Shown here: piece after piece, positions 9,146 through 18,336 of the stretch
Layout: the number at the start of each line of letters is the position of its first letter
Numbering within the stretch: position 1 is the first letter of the stretch
Program-made: the position numbers and the translations under genes
Assembly: GCA_000686145.1 (NCBI GenBank)
Contig: JMMB01000007.1
Span: 930,001-994,000, forward strand
DNA length: 64,000 nucleotides
Source of the DNA: Peptostreptococcaceae bacterium VA2
Lineage (GTDB): Bacteria; Bacillota; Clostridia; Peptostreptococcales; Peptostreptococcaceae
Reading direction: 5' to 3'
The notes under the pieces: generated by a model
Seen by the model: only the letters and a program-made list of their open reading frames with translations
What the model was told of the DNA's origin: nothing
Databases searched by the model: none

Positions 9146-9158
9146 GGGGGAGTAACAA

Positions 9159-10370
9159 ATGGATAAAATAGTTATAAATCATGATGAAGTAAAAGATTTT
9201 AAAGAAGCAATTGAAATATGTCCATTTAATGCAATAGAAGTGGTTAATGATAAATTAGAAATAAACTCTGGATGTAAGATGTGTAAATTATGTGTTAAAA
9301 AAGGTCCAAAAGGAGTATTTGAATTTATAGAAGATAAAAAAATAGAAATAAATAAAGACGAGTGGAAGGGAATAACTGTATATGTAGACCACCATGAAGG
9401 TGAAATACATCCTGTAACGTATGAACTTATAGGTAAAGCTCGCGAAATGGCAGCAAAAATAAATCATCCAGTTTATTGTGTATTTGTAGGAAGTAATATA
9501 AAAGATAAGTGTGATAAATTATTGTCTTATGGAGTTGATGAAGTATTTGTTTATGATGATATAGAATTTAAAGACTTTAGAATAGAACCGTACACTAAAG
9601 CAGTAGAAAATTTTATAGAAAATATAAAGCCTACAATAATGTTAGTTGGGGGAACTACTTTAGGAAGATCTCTTGCTCCAAGACTTGCAGCTAGATTTAA
9701 AACAGGTCTTACAGCAGACTGTACAATACTTGATATACAAGAAAATACTGACTTAGATCAAATTAGACCAGCATTTGGTGGTAATATAATGGCTCATATA
9801 CATACACCAAACAATAGACCACAATTTGCAACAGTTAGATATAAAATATTCTCAGCAGCGGAACAAGTTGAAAATCCAACTGGAAAAGTTACTTTATGTA
9901 ATATTAAAAAAGAAGATCTATCTTCTAAAATAAATGTATTAGATATAAAGGCTAAAACTAAAGAAGTTGGTCTTGAAGATGCAGAAGTTATAGTAGTAGC
10001 AAGTAGAGCGATTAAAAAACAAGATGACATGAATATGATTTATAAATTAGCTGACGTATTAGGCGCACAAATTGCAGGAACAAGACCATTAATAGAAGCT
10101 GGATGGATAGATGCAAGGAAACAAATAGGTCTTAGCGGAAGAACTGTAAAACCAAGACTTATAATAACTTGTGGTGTATCTGGAGCTGTACAATTTGTGG
10201 CAGGGATGCAAGGTTCAGATTATATAGTAGCTATAAATCAAGATGAAAAAGCTCCTATATTTGATGTGGCTCACATATCTTTAGTAGGAGATGTATATGA
10301 GATAATTCCTAAAATAATAGAAAAAATAGAGCAAAACCAATTACAGATGGCATTAACAGTAGAAGAATAG
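9159..10370 (+). CDS. etfA: Electron transfer flavoprotein alpha subunit with N-terminal ferredoxin domain
   Basis: EtfA carrying an extra N-terminal ferredoxin-like domain of about 70 residues, as in LctC of the Acetobacterium lactate dehydrogenase. Four cysteines are visible: Cys21 (in EICPFNAI) and Cys39, Cys42 and Cys45 (GCKMCKLC), enough for one [4Fe-4S] cluster; a second cluster motif is absent. The EtfA core follows, with the FAD-binding C-terminal half (GLSGRTVKPRLIITCGVSGA and GSDYIVAINQDEKAPIFDVA). It starts 13 bp after etfB with a GGGGGAG site. The fused ferredoxin domain is typical of flavin-based bifurcating Etf and suggests exchange with free ferredoxin. Confidence 0.93.
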   Translation: MDKIVINHDEVKDFKEAIEICPFNAIEVVNDKLEINSGCKMCKLCVKKGPKGVFEFIEDKKIEINKDEWKGITVYVDHHEGEIHPVTYELIGKAREMAAKINHPVYCVFVGSNIKDKCDKLLSYGVDEVFVYDDIEFKDFRIEPYTKAVENFIENIKPTIMLVGGTTLGRSLAPRLAARFKTGLTADCTILDIQENTDLDQIRPAFGGNIMAHIHTPNNRPQFATVRYKIFSAAEQVENPTGKVTLCNIKKEDLSSKINVLDIKAKTKEVGLEDAEVIVVASRAIKKQDDMNMIYKLADVLGAQIAGTRPLIEAGWIDARKQIGLSGRTVKPRLIITCGVSGAVQFVAGMQGSDYIVAINQDEKAPIFDVAHISLVGDVYEIIPKIIEKIEQNQLQMALTVEE

Positions 10371-10382
10371 GGGGGGATAAAA

Positions 10383-11774
10383 ATGTATAAAAAAATTGAT
10401 AAAAATGATATAGATTTTTTAATAAGCACTTGTGGAGAAGAAGAAATAATTGTAGGAAAAGACATAAGTGAAGATTTTTCACATGATGAATTAGGTGGAA
10501 TTGAAAAATATCCAGAAGTACTTGTATATGCACACAATACAGAACAAGTATCTAAAATAATGAAATATGCTTATGAAAATAACATACCAGTAACTCCTAG
10601 AGGTCAAGGAACAGGATTAGTCGGAGCAGCAGTAGCAATTCATGGAGGAATAATGCTTAATTTAAGCAAAATGAATCAAATATTAGAACTAGATGAAGAA
10701 AATTTAACATTGACAGTAGAACCAGGTGTATTGCTTATGACAATAGGTCAGTATGTTCAAGAAAGAGACTTATTTTATCCACCTGATCCAGGAGAGAAAA
10801 GTGCTACAATAGCAGGAAATATAAATACTAATGCAGGTGGTATGAGAGCGGTTAAATATGGTGTAACAAGAGATTATGTAAGAGGGTTAGAAATAGTATT
10901 GCCTAATGGTGAAATTATAAATATAGGAGGTAAAGTAGTTAAAAATAGTTCTGGATACAGTATAAAAGACTTAATAGTAGGATCAGAAGGTACTTTAGGA
11001 ATAGTAACTAAAGCTATGCTTAAATTACTACCACTTCCTAAAAAAGATATAAGTTTATTAATACCTTTCCCAGGTTTATCTTTGGCTATAGAAACAGTAC
11101 CTAAAATAATAAAATCAAAATCTATACCAACTGCGATAGAGTTTATGGAAAGAGATGTAATACTTGCAGCAGAAGAATTTTTAGGGAAAAAATTCCCGGA
11201 TAATACGTCAGATGCATATCTTTTACTAAAATTTGATGGAAATAGTAAAGAAGAGATTGAAAAAGAATATGAAAATGTAGCGCATCTTTGTTTAGAAAAT
11301 GGAGCGTATGATGTATTTATATCTGACACACAAGAAAGAAATGAATCTATTTGGTCTGCAAGAGGAGCTTTTCTAGAAGCTATAAAGGCATCTACAACAG
11401 AAATGGACGAATGTGATGTTGTTGTCCCTAGGGATAAGGTTGCAGAGTTTATAAGATATACTCATGATCTTCAAAATAAATTAAATGTAAGAATAAAGAG
11501 TTTTGGTCATGCAGGTGATGGAAATTTACATGTGTACACATTGAGAGATGACATGAACGATAAAGAATGGGAAATGAAATTAAAAGAAACTTTTGATCAT
11601 ATGTATAAAAAATCAAGAGAACTTAGAGGTCAAGTTTCAGGAGAACATGGTATAGGATATGCTAAAAAAGAATACTTACATGAATCTCAAAGTGAAGCAT
11701 ATATGGGATTAATAAAAAATATAAAATCAGTATTCGACTCTAAAAATATTCTAAATCCAGGAAAAATATATTGA
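10383..11774 (+). CDS. lctD: FAD-linked lactate dehydrogenase subunit (GlcD/LctD family)
   Basis: Flavoprotein of the FAD_binding_4 / FAD-oxidase C family, 463 residues, that would oxidise lactate to pyruvate and hand electrons to the EtfAB pair. The N-terminal FAD fold shows [18 protein letters not shown] and [20 protein letters not shown]. The C-terminal cap has [11 protein letters not shown] and [11 protein letters not shown], with the conserved His residues. It follows etfA after 12 bp (GGGGGGGA site) and ends the operon. By sequence alone it could be another 2-hydroxyacid dehydrogenase, but the permease and LarA make lactate the natural substrate. Confidence 0.92.
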   Translation: MYKKIDKNDIDFLISTCGEEEIIVGKDISEDFSHDELGGIEKYPEVLVYAHNTEQVSKIMKYAYENNIPVTPRGQGTGLVGAAVAIHGGIMLNLSKMNQILELDEENLTLTVEPGVLLMTIGQYVQERDLFYPPDPGEKSATIAGNINTNAGGMRAVKYGVTRDYVRGLEIVLPNGEIINIGGKVVKNSSGYSIKDLIVGSEGTLGIVTKAMLKLLPLPKKDISLLIPFPGLSLAIETVPKIIKSKSIPTAIEFMERDVILAAEEFLGKKFPDNTSDAYLLLKFDGNSKEEIEKEYENVAHLCLENGAYDVFISDTQERNESIWSARGAFLEAIKASTTEMDECDVVVPRDKVAEFIRYTHDLQNKLNVRIKSFGHAGDGNLHVYTLRDDMNDKEWEMKLKETFDHMYKKSRELRGQVSGEHGIGYAKKEYLHESQSEAYMGLIKNIKSVFDSKNILNPGKIY

Positions 11775-11795
11775 ATATTTTAATAAAATTAAAAT

Positions 11796-11821
11796 AGAGC
11801 ACAGTTATTAAGCTGTGCTCT
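11796..11821. terminator. Hairpin between lctD and convergent tmcAL
   Basis: AGAGCACAG (11796-11804) pairs with CTGTGCTCT (11813-11821). The T-rich tail is on the minus-strand side (towards lctD), so it best terminates tmcAL, but it may serve both convergent units. Confidence 0.65.
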
Positions 11822-11845
11822 GTCTATACTAAAGGTAATTTTATA

Positions 11846-13126
11846 TTATTTTATAGTATTTCTAACATAAATAGGAGTAGTATAGTAATCCATAGGACCT
11901 TTTAGTAAATGTTTATTATTTTGATAGTAGACTATATTGTAGATATTACTAGCTTTTATATCGTAGTTTATTAAGGTTTTAAATACATCATCATCCATTT
12001 TAAATGATATATTTGAAAACTTATTGATAATATTAATATCAGAGTTATTTTTTATGGTTTTTAAAATTTCGCGTCCTTTATCATTGAATGCTAAAACTCT
12101 TATATAAGGCATATTTTTTATATTTTTAACAATATTCATATCATCTTTTGTTATGCCCAGTAAGATATTATTAAGAGTACGTTTTATTTTAGTTAATGTG
12201 TATCTTTTTGATTTTACAGATAACTGCAAATCTTTAAGAGAAGTAGATGTAAATACATTTTGATATATTTTATTTTCAATTCCTTCATTAACATCGAAGT
12301 ATTTATTTAAAATATCACAATCTCTAAGAACTATGGAGTTGATTAAATCAAAATATTTATCATCAAACATAGGTAAAAAATTAGAGTTTAATTTAGATTT
12401 TAAGAAACTATAAGTAGTATAAGGTACAACATCTTTAATAAGAGACAAATCATTAAAATCTTTTAAAGATTTTCTTATTGCAGTTGCAGAACAAATATCA
12501 CTATCTATATTTTCGCAATTGTATGAAGATGATACTCTAGAGATTGTAAAAGGTTTTATATTACTTTCTAATTTTAGTAGACATTTTATATACTCTAGGC
12601 CTAAAATATTATTAGAGGAATTTAATAGTGATAAAAGTTTTTCTTTTGAAATATCTAACAATTTGTATTTATCAATATAGTCAAATAGTGCGAGGCTACG
12701 AGCAGTAGGATAAAGCATGCCTTTATCCAAGTGATTTTTTAGAAAATCTTTGAATTCTTGGGGTTCCTCAACTAATATATTTGAAACTACATAAAGAATA
12801 TCAACATTGCCTTCTTCGCTACCAAAACAGATAGAATTTATGCAATTTAGAGAATTAAGAGTAGTGATAGCTCCATGGGCAAAAAATTCTGCACTTTGAC
12901 ATGCAAACATAGTTGGTAATTCTATAACTAAATCGATACCATTTTTAACAGCTATTTCTGCTCGTGTATATTTATCAAACAAAGCAGGTTCACCTCTTTG
13001 TAAAAAATTACCGCTCATTATAGCCACGCTATGAGTAGCTTTAGTTACTTCTAAAGATTTAGTTAAATGGTACAAATGACCATTATGAAAAGGATTGTAT
13101 TCAACTATTAATCCTAGTATATTCAT
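11846..13126 (-). CDS. tmcAL: tRNA(Met) cytidine acetate ligase TmcAL
   Basis: In Bacillus subtilis TmcAL (YlbM) uses acetate and ATP to form N4-acetylcytidine at the wobble base of elongator tRNA-Met. The N-terminal nucleotidyltransferase signature reads EYNPFHNGH (residues 9-17), with the (H/T)xGH element, followed by [12 protein letters not shown] and a helical C-terminal tRNA-binding region; 426 residues is close to the family. ATG on the minus strand at 13126 has AAAGGAGA six bases upstream. It lies back-to-back with ackA; an enzyme that consumes acetate beside acetate kinase is a plausible but unproven functional pairing. Confidence 0.9.
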   Translation of the reverse strand: MNILGLIVEYNPFHNGHLYHLTKSLEVTKATHSVAIMSGNFLQRGEPALFDKYTRAEIAVKNGIDLVIELPTMFACQSAEFFAHGAITTLNSLNCINSICFGSEEGNVDILYVVSNILVEEPQEFKDFLKNHLDKGMLYPTARSLALFDYIDKYKLLDISKEKLLSLLNSSNNILGLEYIKCLLKLESNIKPFTISRVSSSYNCENIDSDICSATAIRKSLKDFNDLSLIKDVVPYTTYSFLKSKLNSNFLPMFDDKYFDLINSIVLRDCDILNKYFDVNEGIENKIYQNVFTSTSLKDLQLSVKSKRYTLTKIKRTLNNILLGITKDDMNIVKNIKNMPYIRVLAFNDKGREILKTIKNNSDINIINKFSNISFKMDDDVFKTLINYDIKASNIYNIVYYQNNKHLLKGPMDYYTTPIYVRNTIK

Positions 13127-13441
13127 GAAATTTCTCCTTTAGTTTATTCAAAATATGTGTTTTATTAAGTGTATAATAAGATTGATTATATATTTAGCAA
13201 AACATAAATAAATATAATGATTATATTATAATATTATAACAAATAAAGAAAAATAATCTATGTTAATAAAAAAATAATGTTTATTCAAATAAATATATTA
13301 AATACTGTACTTTTATAAAGAAAAGTGGTATATTAATTTATGTTGAAACGTGTTTACTGTATACAATGTAAAATACTTTGTAAATATTAAGCCTAATAGG
13401 CTTGTTACATATTATTCATAAAATTTTAAGGAGGTATACTA
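13127..13441. other. Divergent intergenic region, tmcAL to ackA
   Basis: A 315-bp A+T-rich region that must hold the divergent promoters of tmcAL and ackA. On the + strand TATATT and nearby weak -35-like sequences occur around 13320-13340, but no consensus pair stands out. A small hairpin AAGCC-TAATA-GGCTT lies about 50 bp before the ackA start. No ORF, RNA gene or repeat of note was seen. Confidence 0.5.
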
Positions 13442-14638
13442 ATGAAAGTATTAGTATTAAACTGTGGTAGTTCTTCATTAAAATATCAATTAATAGATAT
13501 GTCAAATGAAGAAGTTTTATGTATTGGATTAGTTGAAAGAATAGGTATAGATGGATCTATACTTAAGCAAGAAAAAGACGGTGTTGAGGGTAAATTAGTT
13601 GTAGAACAACCAATGAACAATCACCAAGATGCTATCAAATTAGTATTAGAAGCTGTTGTTGATACTAAGTTTGGTGGAGTTAAAGAAATAAGCGAAGTTG
13701 AAGCTGTAGGACACAGAGTTGTTCATGGTGGAGAGAAATTCGCAGGATCAGTTTTAATAACTGACGACGTTATGGGTGCATTACAAGAGTGTGTTGAATT
13801 AGCACCACTTCATAATCCAGCTAACATAATGGGAATAGAAGCTTGTGAAGCTATACTTCCAGGTGTAAAAATGGTAGGGGTATTTGATACTGCTTTCCAT
13901 CAAACAATGCCTAAAGAGTCTTACTTATATGGTTTACCTCATGAGTTATACACTAAGTACGGTGTAAGAAGATACGGATTCCACGGAACTTCTCACAGAT
14001 ATGTATCTGAAAGAGCTGCTGCTATGTTAGGAAAAAACATAGAAGATACTAAAATAATAACTTGTCACTTAGGAAATGGAGCTTCAATAGCTGCAATTGA
14101 TGGTGGTAAATGTGTAGATACATCTATGGGATTCACTCCATTAGAAGGATTAATAATGGGTACTAGATGTGGAGATATAGATGCTGCTATATTACCATTC
14201 TTAATGGAAAAAGAAGGATTAGATGCTAAAGGATTATCAGACTTAATGAATAAAAAGTCAGGTGTATACGGAATGACTGGTATATCAAGTGACTTTAGAG
14301 ATATAGAAGATGGAGCTAAAGCTGGAAATGAATTAGCTCAAGTAGCTTTAAAAGCTTATGTTCAAAAAGTTAAGAAATATATAGGATCTTATGCTGCAGA
14401 AATGAACGGTGTTGACGCTGTTGTATTCACTGCTGGTGTGGGTGAAAATGGTATAGGTATGAGAGCTGACATAGCTTCTAACATGGAGTTCTTAGGAATG
14501 AAGTTAGATGCAGAAGCTAATAATGTTAGAGGAAAAGAAAGAGTAATATCTACAGAAGACTCTAACGTTAAGATATTATTAATACCAACTAACGAAGAAT
14601 TAGTTATAGCTAGAGATACATTAGCTTTAGTAAAATAA
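13442..14638 (+). CDS. ackA: Acetate kinase AckA
   Basis: Converts acetyl phosphate and ADP to acetate and ATP, the main substrate-level ATP step of acetogenic fermentation, acting in the cytosol. The 398 residues carry the family signatures [12 protein letters not shown] at the N-terminus, [21 protein letters not shown] and the second signature [12 protein letters not shown], then [14 protein letters not shown]. The ATG at 13442 follows a strong AAGGAGG. Codon choice looks biased towards a small set (GGT/GGA, TTA, GCT), as in highly expressed genes. The usual partner pta is not adjacent; the gene ends at its own hairpin. Confidence 0.97.
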   Translation: MKVLVLNCGSSSLKYQLIDMSNEEVLCIGLVERIGIDGSILKQEKDGVEGKLVVEQPMNNHQDAIKLVLEAVVDTKFGGVKEISEVEAVGHRVVHGGEKFAGSVLITDDVMGALQECVELAPLHNPANIMGIEACEAILPGVKMVGVFDTAFHQTMPKESYLYGLPHELYTKYGVRRYGFHGTSHRYVSERAAAMLGKNIEDTKIITCHLGNGASIAAIDGGKCVDTSMGFTPLEGLIMGTRCGDIDAAILPFLMEKEGLDAKGLSDLMNKKSGVYGMTGISSDFRDIEDGAKAGNELAQVALKAYVQKVKKYIGSYAAEMNGVDAVVFTAGVGENGIGMRADIASNMEFLGMKLDAEANNVRGKERVISTEDSNVKILLIPTNEELVIARDTLALVK

Positions 14639-14658
14639 TTATAAATGGATATAATACA

Positions 14659-14686
14659 TTTAAGGTAGGGTAAAACCTACCTTAAA
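14659..14686 (+). terminator. Hairpin terminator after ackA
   Basis: TTTAAGGTAGG (14659-14669) pairs perfectly with CCTACCTTAAA (14676-14686) over 11 bp. The following sequence is only moderately T-rich. Confidence 0.75.
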
Positions 14687-14726
14687 TTATGTCTAATTTA
14701 TATTAGATTTTATTTTGACATATCTA

Positions 14727-14744
14727 TCAAGTAAAAATACTTGA
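14727..14744. promoter_or_regulatory. Dyad overlapping the -35 box of the DUF177-rpmF promoter
   Basis: TCAAGTA-AAAA-TACTTGA is a perfect 7-bp inverted repeat, and its right arm overlaps the first four bases of the TTGACA box. The position fits a repressor site; no cognate protein can be named. Confidence 0.4.
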
Positions 14745-14769
14745 CAAACAAGTTTCAAATTTGTATAAT
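14741..14769 (+). promoter_or_regulatory. Consensus sigma-A promoter for DUF177-rpmF
   Basis: TTGACA (14741-14746) and TATAAT (14764-14769), both perfect consensus hexamers, are separated by exactly 17 bases, 28 bp before the DUF177 start codon. Confidence 0.9.
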
Positions 14770-14797
14770 AAATTGGTAATGTATTGAGGTGAATTTA

Positions 14798-15325
14798 ATG
14801 CAAATAAGTCTAGATAGATTAATTAGAAGAGAAACTGACAAAATAGACTTGAATTTTTGTCAAAAAATTGATACTATTAATTATTGTGATATAGATTATA
14901 AATTAGCTTCACCTATGAGTATAAACGGTAAAGTCTCAACTACTAAAACAGGTTTCTACTTAGACGTAGATGTAGAATTTACAGTTCTTGACAATTGCTC
15001 AAGATGTTTAGAAGAGGTAGAAGTACCAATAGTATATTCTATACAAGGTTTCTTAGTCAAAGAAGACTTTGACGAAAATAGTTTTGAAAATGATGATGCA
15101 TTTATTTATGATGGACAAGTATTAAACCTTGTAAACATAATAGAGCAAACATTAGATTTCAAAATGCCAGCAAGAGTTCTTTGTAATGAAAGTTGTAAAG
15201 GTCTTTGCACAAAATGTGGAGCAAACTTAAATAAACAAGATTGTTCTTGCAATAAAATCGCGAACGACGAGGAGATTATAGATCCCCGTTTTGCTAAATT
15301 AAAAGATATATTTAAAAACGACTAA
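14798..15325 (+). CDS. DUF177 (YceD-like) protein, Cys-rich C-terminus
   Basis: A member of the DUF177/YceD family, almost always encoded directly before rpmF. In plants and Escherichia coli, relatives have been tied to 23S rRNA accumulation; the biochemical function is not settled. The 175-residue protein has an N-terminal mixed region, a CSRCLEEVEVP motif in the middle, and a C-terminal Cys cluster (CNESCKGLCTKCG, DCSC) that could bind zinc. ATG at 14798 is chosen because GAGGTGA ends five bases upstream; a GTG at 14789 would lie inside that site. Cotranscribed with rpmF from a consensus promoter. Confidence 0.88.
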   Translation: MQISLDRLIRRETDKIDLNFCQKIDTINYCDIDYKLASPMSINGKVSTTKTGFYLDVDVEFTVLDNCSRCLEEVEVPIVYSIQGFLVKEDFDENSFENDDAFIYDGQVLNLVNIIEQTLDFKMPARVLCNESCKGLCTKCGANLNKQDCSCNKIANDEEIIDPRFAKLKDIFKND

Positions 15326-15338
15326 GGAGGTGGCGTAA

Positions 15339-15515
15339 ATGGCAGTACCAAAGCGTAAAACATCTAAATCAAAAACAAAAATGAGAAGAGCAGCTAACTC
15401 AAAAATGGTAGCAACTGGAATAGTAAGTTGCCCACAATGTCATGAGCCAAAATTACCACATAGAGTATGTCCAGACTGTGGATATTATAAAGGTAAAGAA
15501 GTTGTATCTAACTAA
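15339..15515 (+). CDS. rpmF: 50S ribosomal protein L32
   Basis: A 58-residue ribosomal protein of the large subunit, starting [17 protein letters not shown] and ending KEVVSN. Four cysteines in two CxxC pairs (Cys31/34 and Cys44/47) make this a zinc-binding (C+) form of L32. The ATG at 15339 has AAGGAGG seven bases upstream, 13 bp after the DUF177 stop. A strong terminator follows directly. The C+ form implies that L32 is zinc-dependent; a zinc-free paralogue, if any, is outside the window. Confidence 0.97.
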   Translation: MAVPKRKTSKSKTKMRRAANSKMVATGIVSCPQCHEPKLPHRVCPDCGYYKGKEVVSN

Positions 15516-15523
15516 TAACTTCT

Positions 15524-15556
15524 AAAAACATGTAGATTACTCTACATGTTTTTTTT
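15524..15556 (+). terminator. Rho-independent terminator after rpmF
   Basis: AAAAACATGTAGA (15524-15536) pairs with TCTACATGTTTTT (15541-15553) and runs into an eight-base T tract. Confidence 0.92.
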
Positions 15557-15648
15557 GTTTAAAAAGGAAAAAATAGATAATTAAATGAAATATTAAATAA
15601 ATAAAATGCATAGTCTAATATCAATTCTAAAAAATAATAATAAAAGTA

Positions 15649-15677
15649 TTGATAATTTTATTGCGTTATTATATACT
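15649..15677 (+). promoter_or_regulatory. Sigma-A promoter of the fapR-fab operon
   Basis: TTGATA (15649-15654) and TATACT (15672-15677) are separated by 17 bases. The predicted start of transcription falls inside the FapR-type palindrome just downstream. Confidence 0.75.
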
Positions 15678-15681
15678 ACTA

Positions 15682-15698
15682 TTAGTAGTTGGTACTAA
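15682..15698. promoter_or_regulatory. FapR operator
   Basis: A 17-bp palindrome with perfect half-sites TTAGTA and TACTAA around a five-base centre. It matches the known FapR binding site of Bacilli and lies directly after the -10 box. It would let FapR repress its own operon until malonyl-CoA or malonyl-ACP releases it. A second overlapping dyad, ACTACT-ATT-AGTAGT (15675-15689), adds to the symmetry. Confidence 0.82.
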
Positions 15699-15725
15699 TT
15701 GCAGCTATAAAAATTTGGAGGTAAC

Positions 15726-16283
15726 ATGAAAAAGAAAAGTAAAGCCCAAAGACAAAAAGAGCTTATTGAAATGCTACAGGCCGATCCTTTCTATACAGAT
15801 GAAGAATTATCTAGCTTATTTGAAGTTAGTATTCAAACAATAAGACTAGATAGAATGAGTTTAAACATACCGGAATTAAGAGAAAGAGTTAAATCTATAG
15901 CGGAAGCAGAAAGTTCAAAAGTTAAAACGTTGGGAGTTAAGGAAATTACAGGAGAAATAATTGACTTATCGGTAGGGCAGCTAGGAATATCTATGTTAGA
16001 AATTACAGATGATATGCTTTATTCTAAAACTAATACTTTAAAGGATACATATATATTTTCTCTAGCAGACTCATTAGCTATGGCAATAATTGACGCGCCA
16101 AAGGTAATTATGAGATTTGCAAATGTAAAATGCTTGAAATTAATACAACAAAGAGATAGGCTTATAGCAAAGGCGGAAATTTACAAAAAAGCTGATAAAA
16201 AGCACTATGTAAAAGTTGTAGTTAATAACAAAGCACAAGAACAAATATTTAGAGGAAAATTTATATTTGAAGAATTAGATTAG
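15726..16283 (+). CDS. fapR: Transcription factor FapR, fatty acid and phospholipid regulator
   Basis: Global repressor of lipid synthesis genes that senses malonyl-CoA or malonyl-ACP. The 185 residues have an N-terminal DeoR-like helix-turn-helix ([11 protein letters not shown] to about residue 60, with [19 protein letters not shown]) and a C-terminal hot-dog ligand domain (about 70-185), including [18 protein letters not shown] and a [11 protein letters not shown] helix. The ATG at 15726 follows GGAGG. It heads the fap-plsX-fab operon and sits behind a matching operator, so autoregulation is likely. Confidence 0.93.
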   Translation: MKKKSKAQRQKELIEMLQADPFYTDEELSSLFEVSIQTIRLDRMSLNIPELRERVKSIAEAESSKVKTLGVKEITGEIIDLSVGQLGISMLEITDDMLYSKTNTLKDTYIFSLADSLAMAIIDAPKVIMRFANVKCLKLIQQRDRLIAKAEIYKKADKKHYVKVVVNNKAQEQIFRGKFIFEELD

Positions 16284-16294
16284 GAGGAGTAGTT

Positions 16295-17305
16295 ATGAAA
16301 ATAGTAATAGATGGTATGGGTGGAGATAATGCACCAAAATCTAATGTAGAGGGCGTTGTAAACGCTATAAAAGAATATAATGTGGATTTAATAATCACTG
16401 GAGATAAAGATACTTTAGAAAAGGAATTTTCTAATTATGAATTTGATAGAAGTAAGTTAGAAATAGTTCATACTAGTGAAATAATAGAAAATGAAGATAA
16501 GCCTGTTAAAGCTATTAGATCTAAAAAAGACTCGTCTATGGTTGTTGCCTTAAGACTTGTAAAAGAAGGCAGAGCAGACGCGGTTATATCGGCTGGAAAC
16601 ACAGGAGCATTGCTTGCAGGAGGATTATTTGTAGTAGGTAGGATAAAAGGTATAGATAGACCTTGTTTATGTCCTGTTATACCTAATATAAAAAGAGGAA
16701 TGACTCTTATAGCAGACGGTGGTGCTAATGCAGATTGCAAGCCTAAAAATTTAGTAGAGTTTGCAGCTATGAGTAATATATATGCAAAAAAAGTTTTGGA
16801 TATAAAAAGTCCAAAAGTAGCCTTAGCTAATGTAGGTATAGAAGAAGGCAAAGGAAATGACTTAGTAAAAAAAGCTTATGATGAGCTTAAAAATATAGAT
16901 TTGAATTTTATAGGAAATGTAGAAGCAAGAGACGTAATAAATGCATATACGGACATAATAGTCTGTGATGGGTTCACAGGCAATATATTATTGAAGTCTG
17001 CAGAAGGTGTAGCGATGTCTGTTATGAGCTTATTAAAAGAAACATTTTTATCTAGCACAAAAGGTAAAATAGGAGCACTACTTTTAAAAGATGATTTAAA
17101 AAAGTTAAAAAGCTTTATGGATTATTCTGAGTATGGAGGGGCACCACTTTTAGGAGTTAATGGAGGCGTTATAAAGGCTCACGGAAGTTCTGACTCTAAA
17201 GCTATAAAAAATGCTATAAATCAAGGTATTAAATTTACAAAAGGAAATGTTGTTGAAGATATAAAAGGATTTATAAAAAATAACGAAAATCAAGAAGAAA
17301 AATAA
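16295..17305 (+). CDS. plsX: Phosphate acyltransferase PlsX
   Basis: Makes acyl phosphate from acyl-ACP and phosphate, the first committed step towards phosphatidic acid through PlsY; a peripheral membrane enzyme. The 336 residues begin [18 protein letters not shown] and carry the family pieces [31 protein letters not shown] (in part), [12 protein letters not shown] and [10 protein letters not shown]. The ATG at 16295 follows AGGAGGAG, 11 bp after fapR. The fapR-plsX pairing is conserved across Firmicutes. Confidence 0.96.
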   Translation: MKIVIDGMGGDNAPKSNVEGVVNAIKEYNVDLIITGDKDTLEKEFSNYEFDRSKLEIVHTSEIIENEDKPVKAIRSKKDSSMVVALRLVKEGRADAVISAGNTGALLAGGLFVVGRIKGIDRPCLCPVIPNIKRGMTLIADGGANADCKPKNLVEFAAMSNIYAKKVLDIKSPKVALANVGIEEGKGNDLVKKAYDELKNIDLNFIGNVEARDVINAYTDIIVCDGFTGNILLKSAEGVAMSVMSLLKETFLSSTKGKIGALLLKDDLKKLKSFMDYSEYGGAPLLGVNGGVIKAHGSSDSKAIKNAINQGIKFTKGNVVEDIKGFIKNNENQEEK

Positions 17306-17331
17306 ACTCGTTTTGGAGGTTTAATTTATAT

Positions 17332-18336
17332 ATGAACAAAAATGCTGGTATATTAGGAGTAGGAAGTTATTTACCACAAAAGATAGTAGATAATTTTCAC
17401 TTTGAAAAGATAATGGATACAAGTGATGAGTGGATAAAAGCTCGAACTGGAATAAGTGAAAGAAGAATGGCTGAGGAAGATGAAAGTAGTTCAGATTTAG
17501 GGACGAAAGCAGCTCTAAAAGCGATAGAATGTGCTAAATTAAGTCCTGAAGACATAGATTTGATAATTGTTGCTACGTCTACTCCAGATATGATTTTTCC
17601 ATCAACAGCGTGTCTGATACAAGCAAATATAGGAGCACATAATGCAGCAGCATTTGATGTATCGGCAGCATGTTCTGGTTTTGTATATGGTCTTTCTATT
17701 GGTGAACAATTTATAAAAAGTGGAATTCACAAAAATGTTCTTGTAATTGGAACAGAGGTCATGTCTAGAATTTTAGATTATAGTGATAGATCTACTGCAA
17801 TATTATTTGGAGATGGCGCGGGAGCTGTTGTAATAGGAAATGTTGATGAAGGTGGAATATTATCTACATATCTGGGTTCAGATGGAAGAGGCAAAGACTT
17901 TCTAAAGATACCAGCAGGAGGTTCTAAACTTCCAGCGAGTAAAAATACAGTAGAAAATAGATTACATAATATACAGATGGCAGGAAATGATGTATATAAA
18001 TTTGCAGTAAGGATAATGGGTGAGTCATCTTTAAAGGCCCTTGAAATAGCAAATTTATCTACTGATGAAATAGATTATCTTATACCACATCAAGCTAATA
18101 TTAGAATAATTGAAGCATCAGCAAAAAGATTAAAATTAGATATGGATAAAGTTTATGTAAATTTAGATAAATATGGAAATATGTCGGCAGCGTCAATTCC
18201 AGTGGCAATGGACGAAGCATATAGACAAGGCAAGATAAATAAGGGTGATAATGTAGTATTAGTAGGATTTGGTGGCGGACTAACTTGGGGATCTTCAGTA
18301 ATTAAATGGAGCATACAAGGAGGTAATAATGAATAA
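17332..18336 (+). CDS. fabH: Beta-ketoacyl-ACP synthase III FabH
   Basis: Condenses an acyl-CoA primer with malonyl-ACP to start each fatty acid chain. All three catalytic residues are in place: Cys114 (AACSGFVYG), His253 (IPHQANIRI) and Asn283 (KYGNMSAAS). At 334 residues it is full length. The N-terminal motif GVGSYLPQ and the C-terminal VGFGGGLTWGS are typical. The start codon ATG at 17332 lies about ten bases after TTTTGGAGG. Its last bases overlap the start of fabK, suggesting translational coupling. Confidence 0.96.
   Translation: MNKNAGILGVGSYLPQKIVDNFHFEKIMDTSDEWIKARTGISERRMAEEDESSSDLGTKAALKAIECAKLSPEDIDLIIVATSTPDMIFPSTACLIQANIGAHNAAAFDVSAACSGFVYGLSIGEQFIKSGIHKNVLVIGTEVMSRILDYSDRSTAILFGDGAGAVVIGNVDEGGILSTYLGSDGRGKDFLKIPAGGSKLPASKNTVENRLHNIQMAGNDVYKFAVRIMGESSLKALEIANLSTDEIDYLIPHQANIRIIEASAKRLKLDMDKVYVNLDKYGNMSAASIPVAMDEAYRQGKINKGDNVVLVGFGGGLTWGSSVIKWSIQGGNNE

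Noticed and set aside
10874-11329. 151-aa minus-strand frame inside lctD
   Set aside because: The overlapping + strand gene has full family motifs; the antisense frame has none and no start signals.
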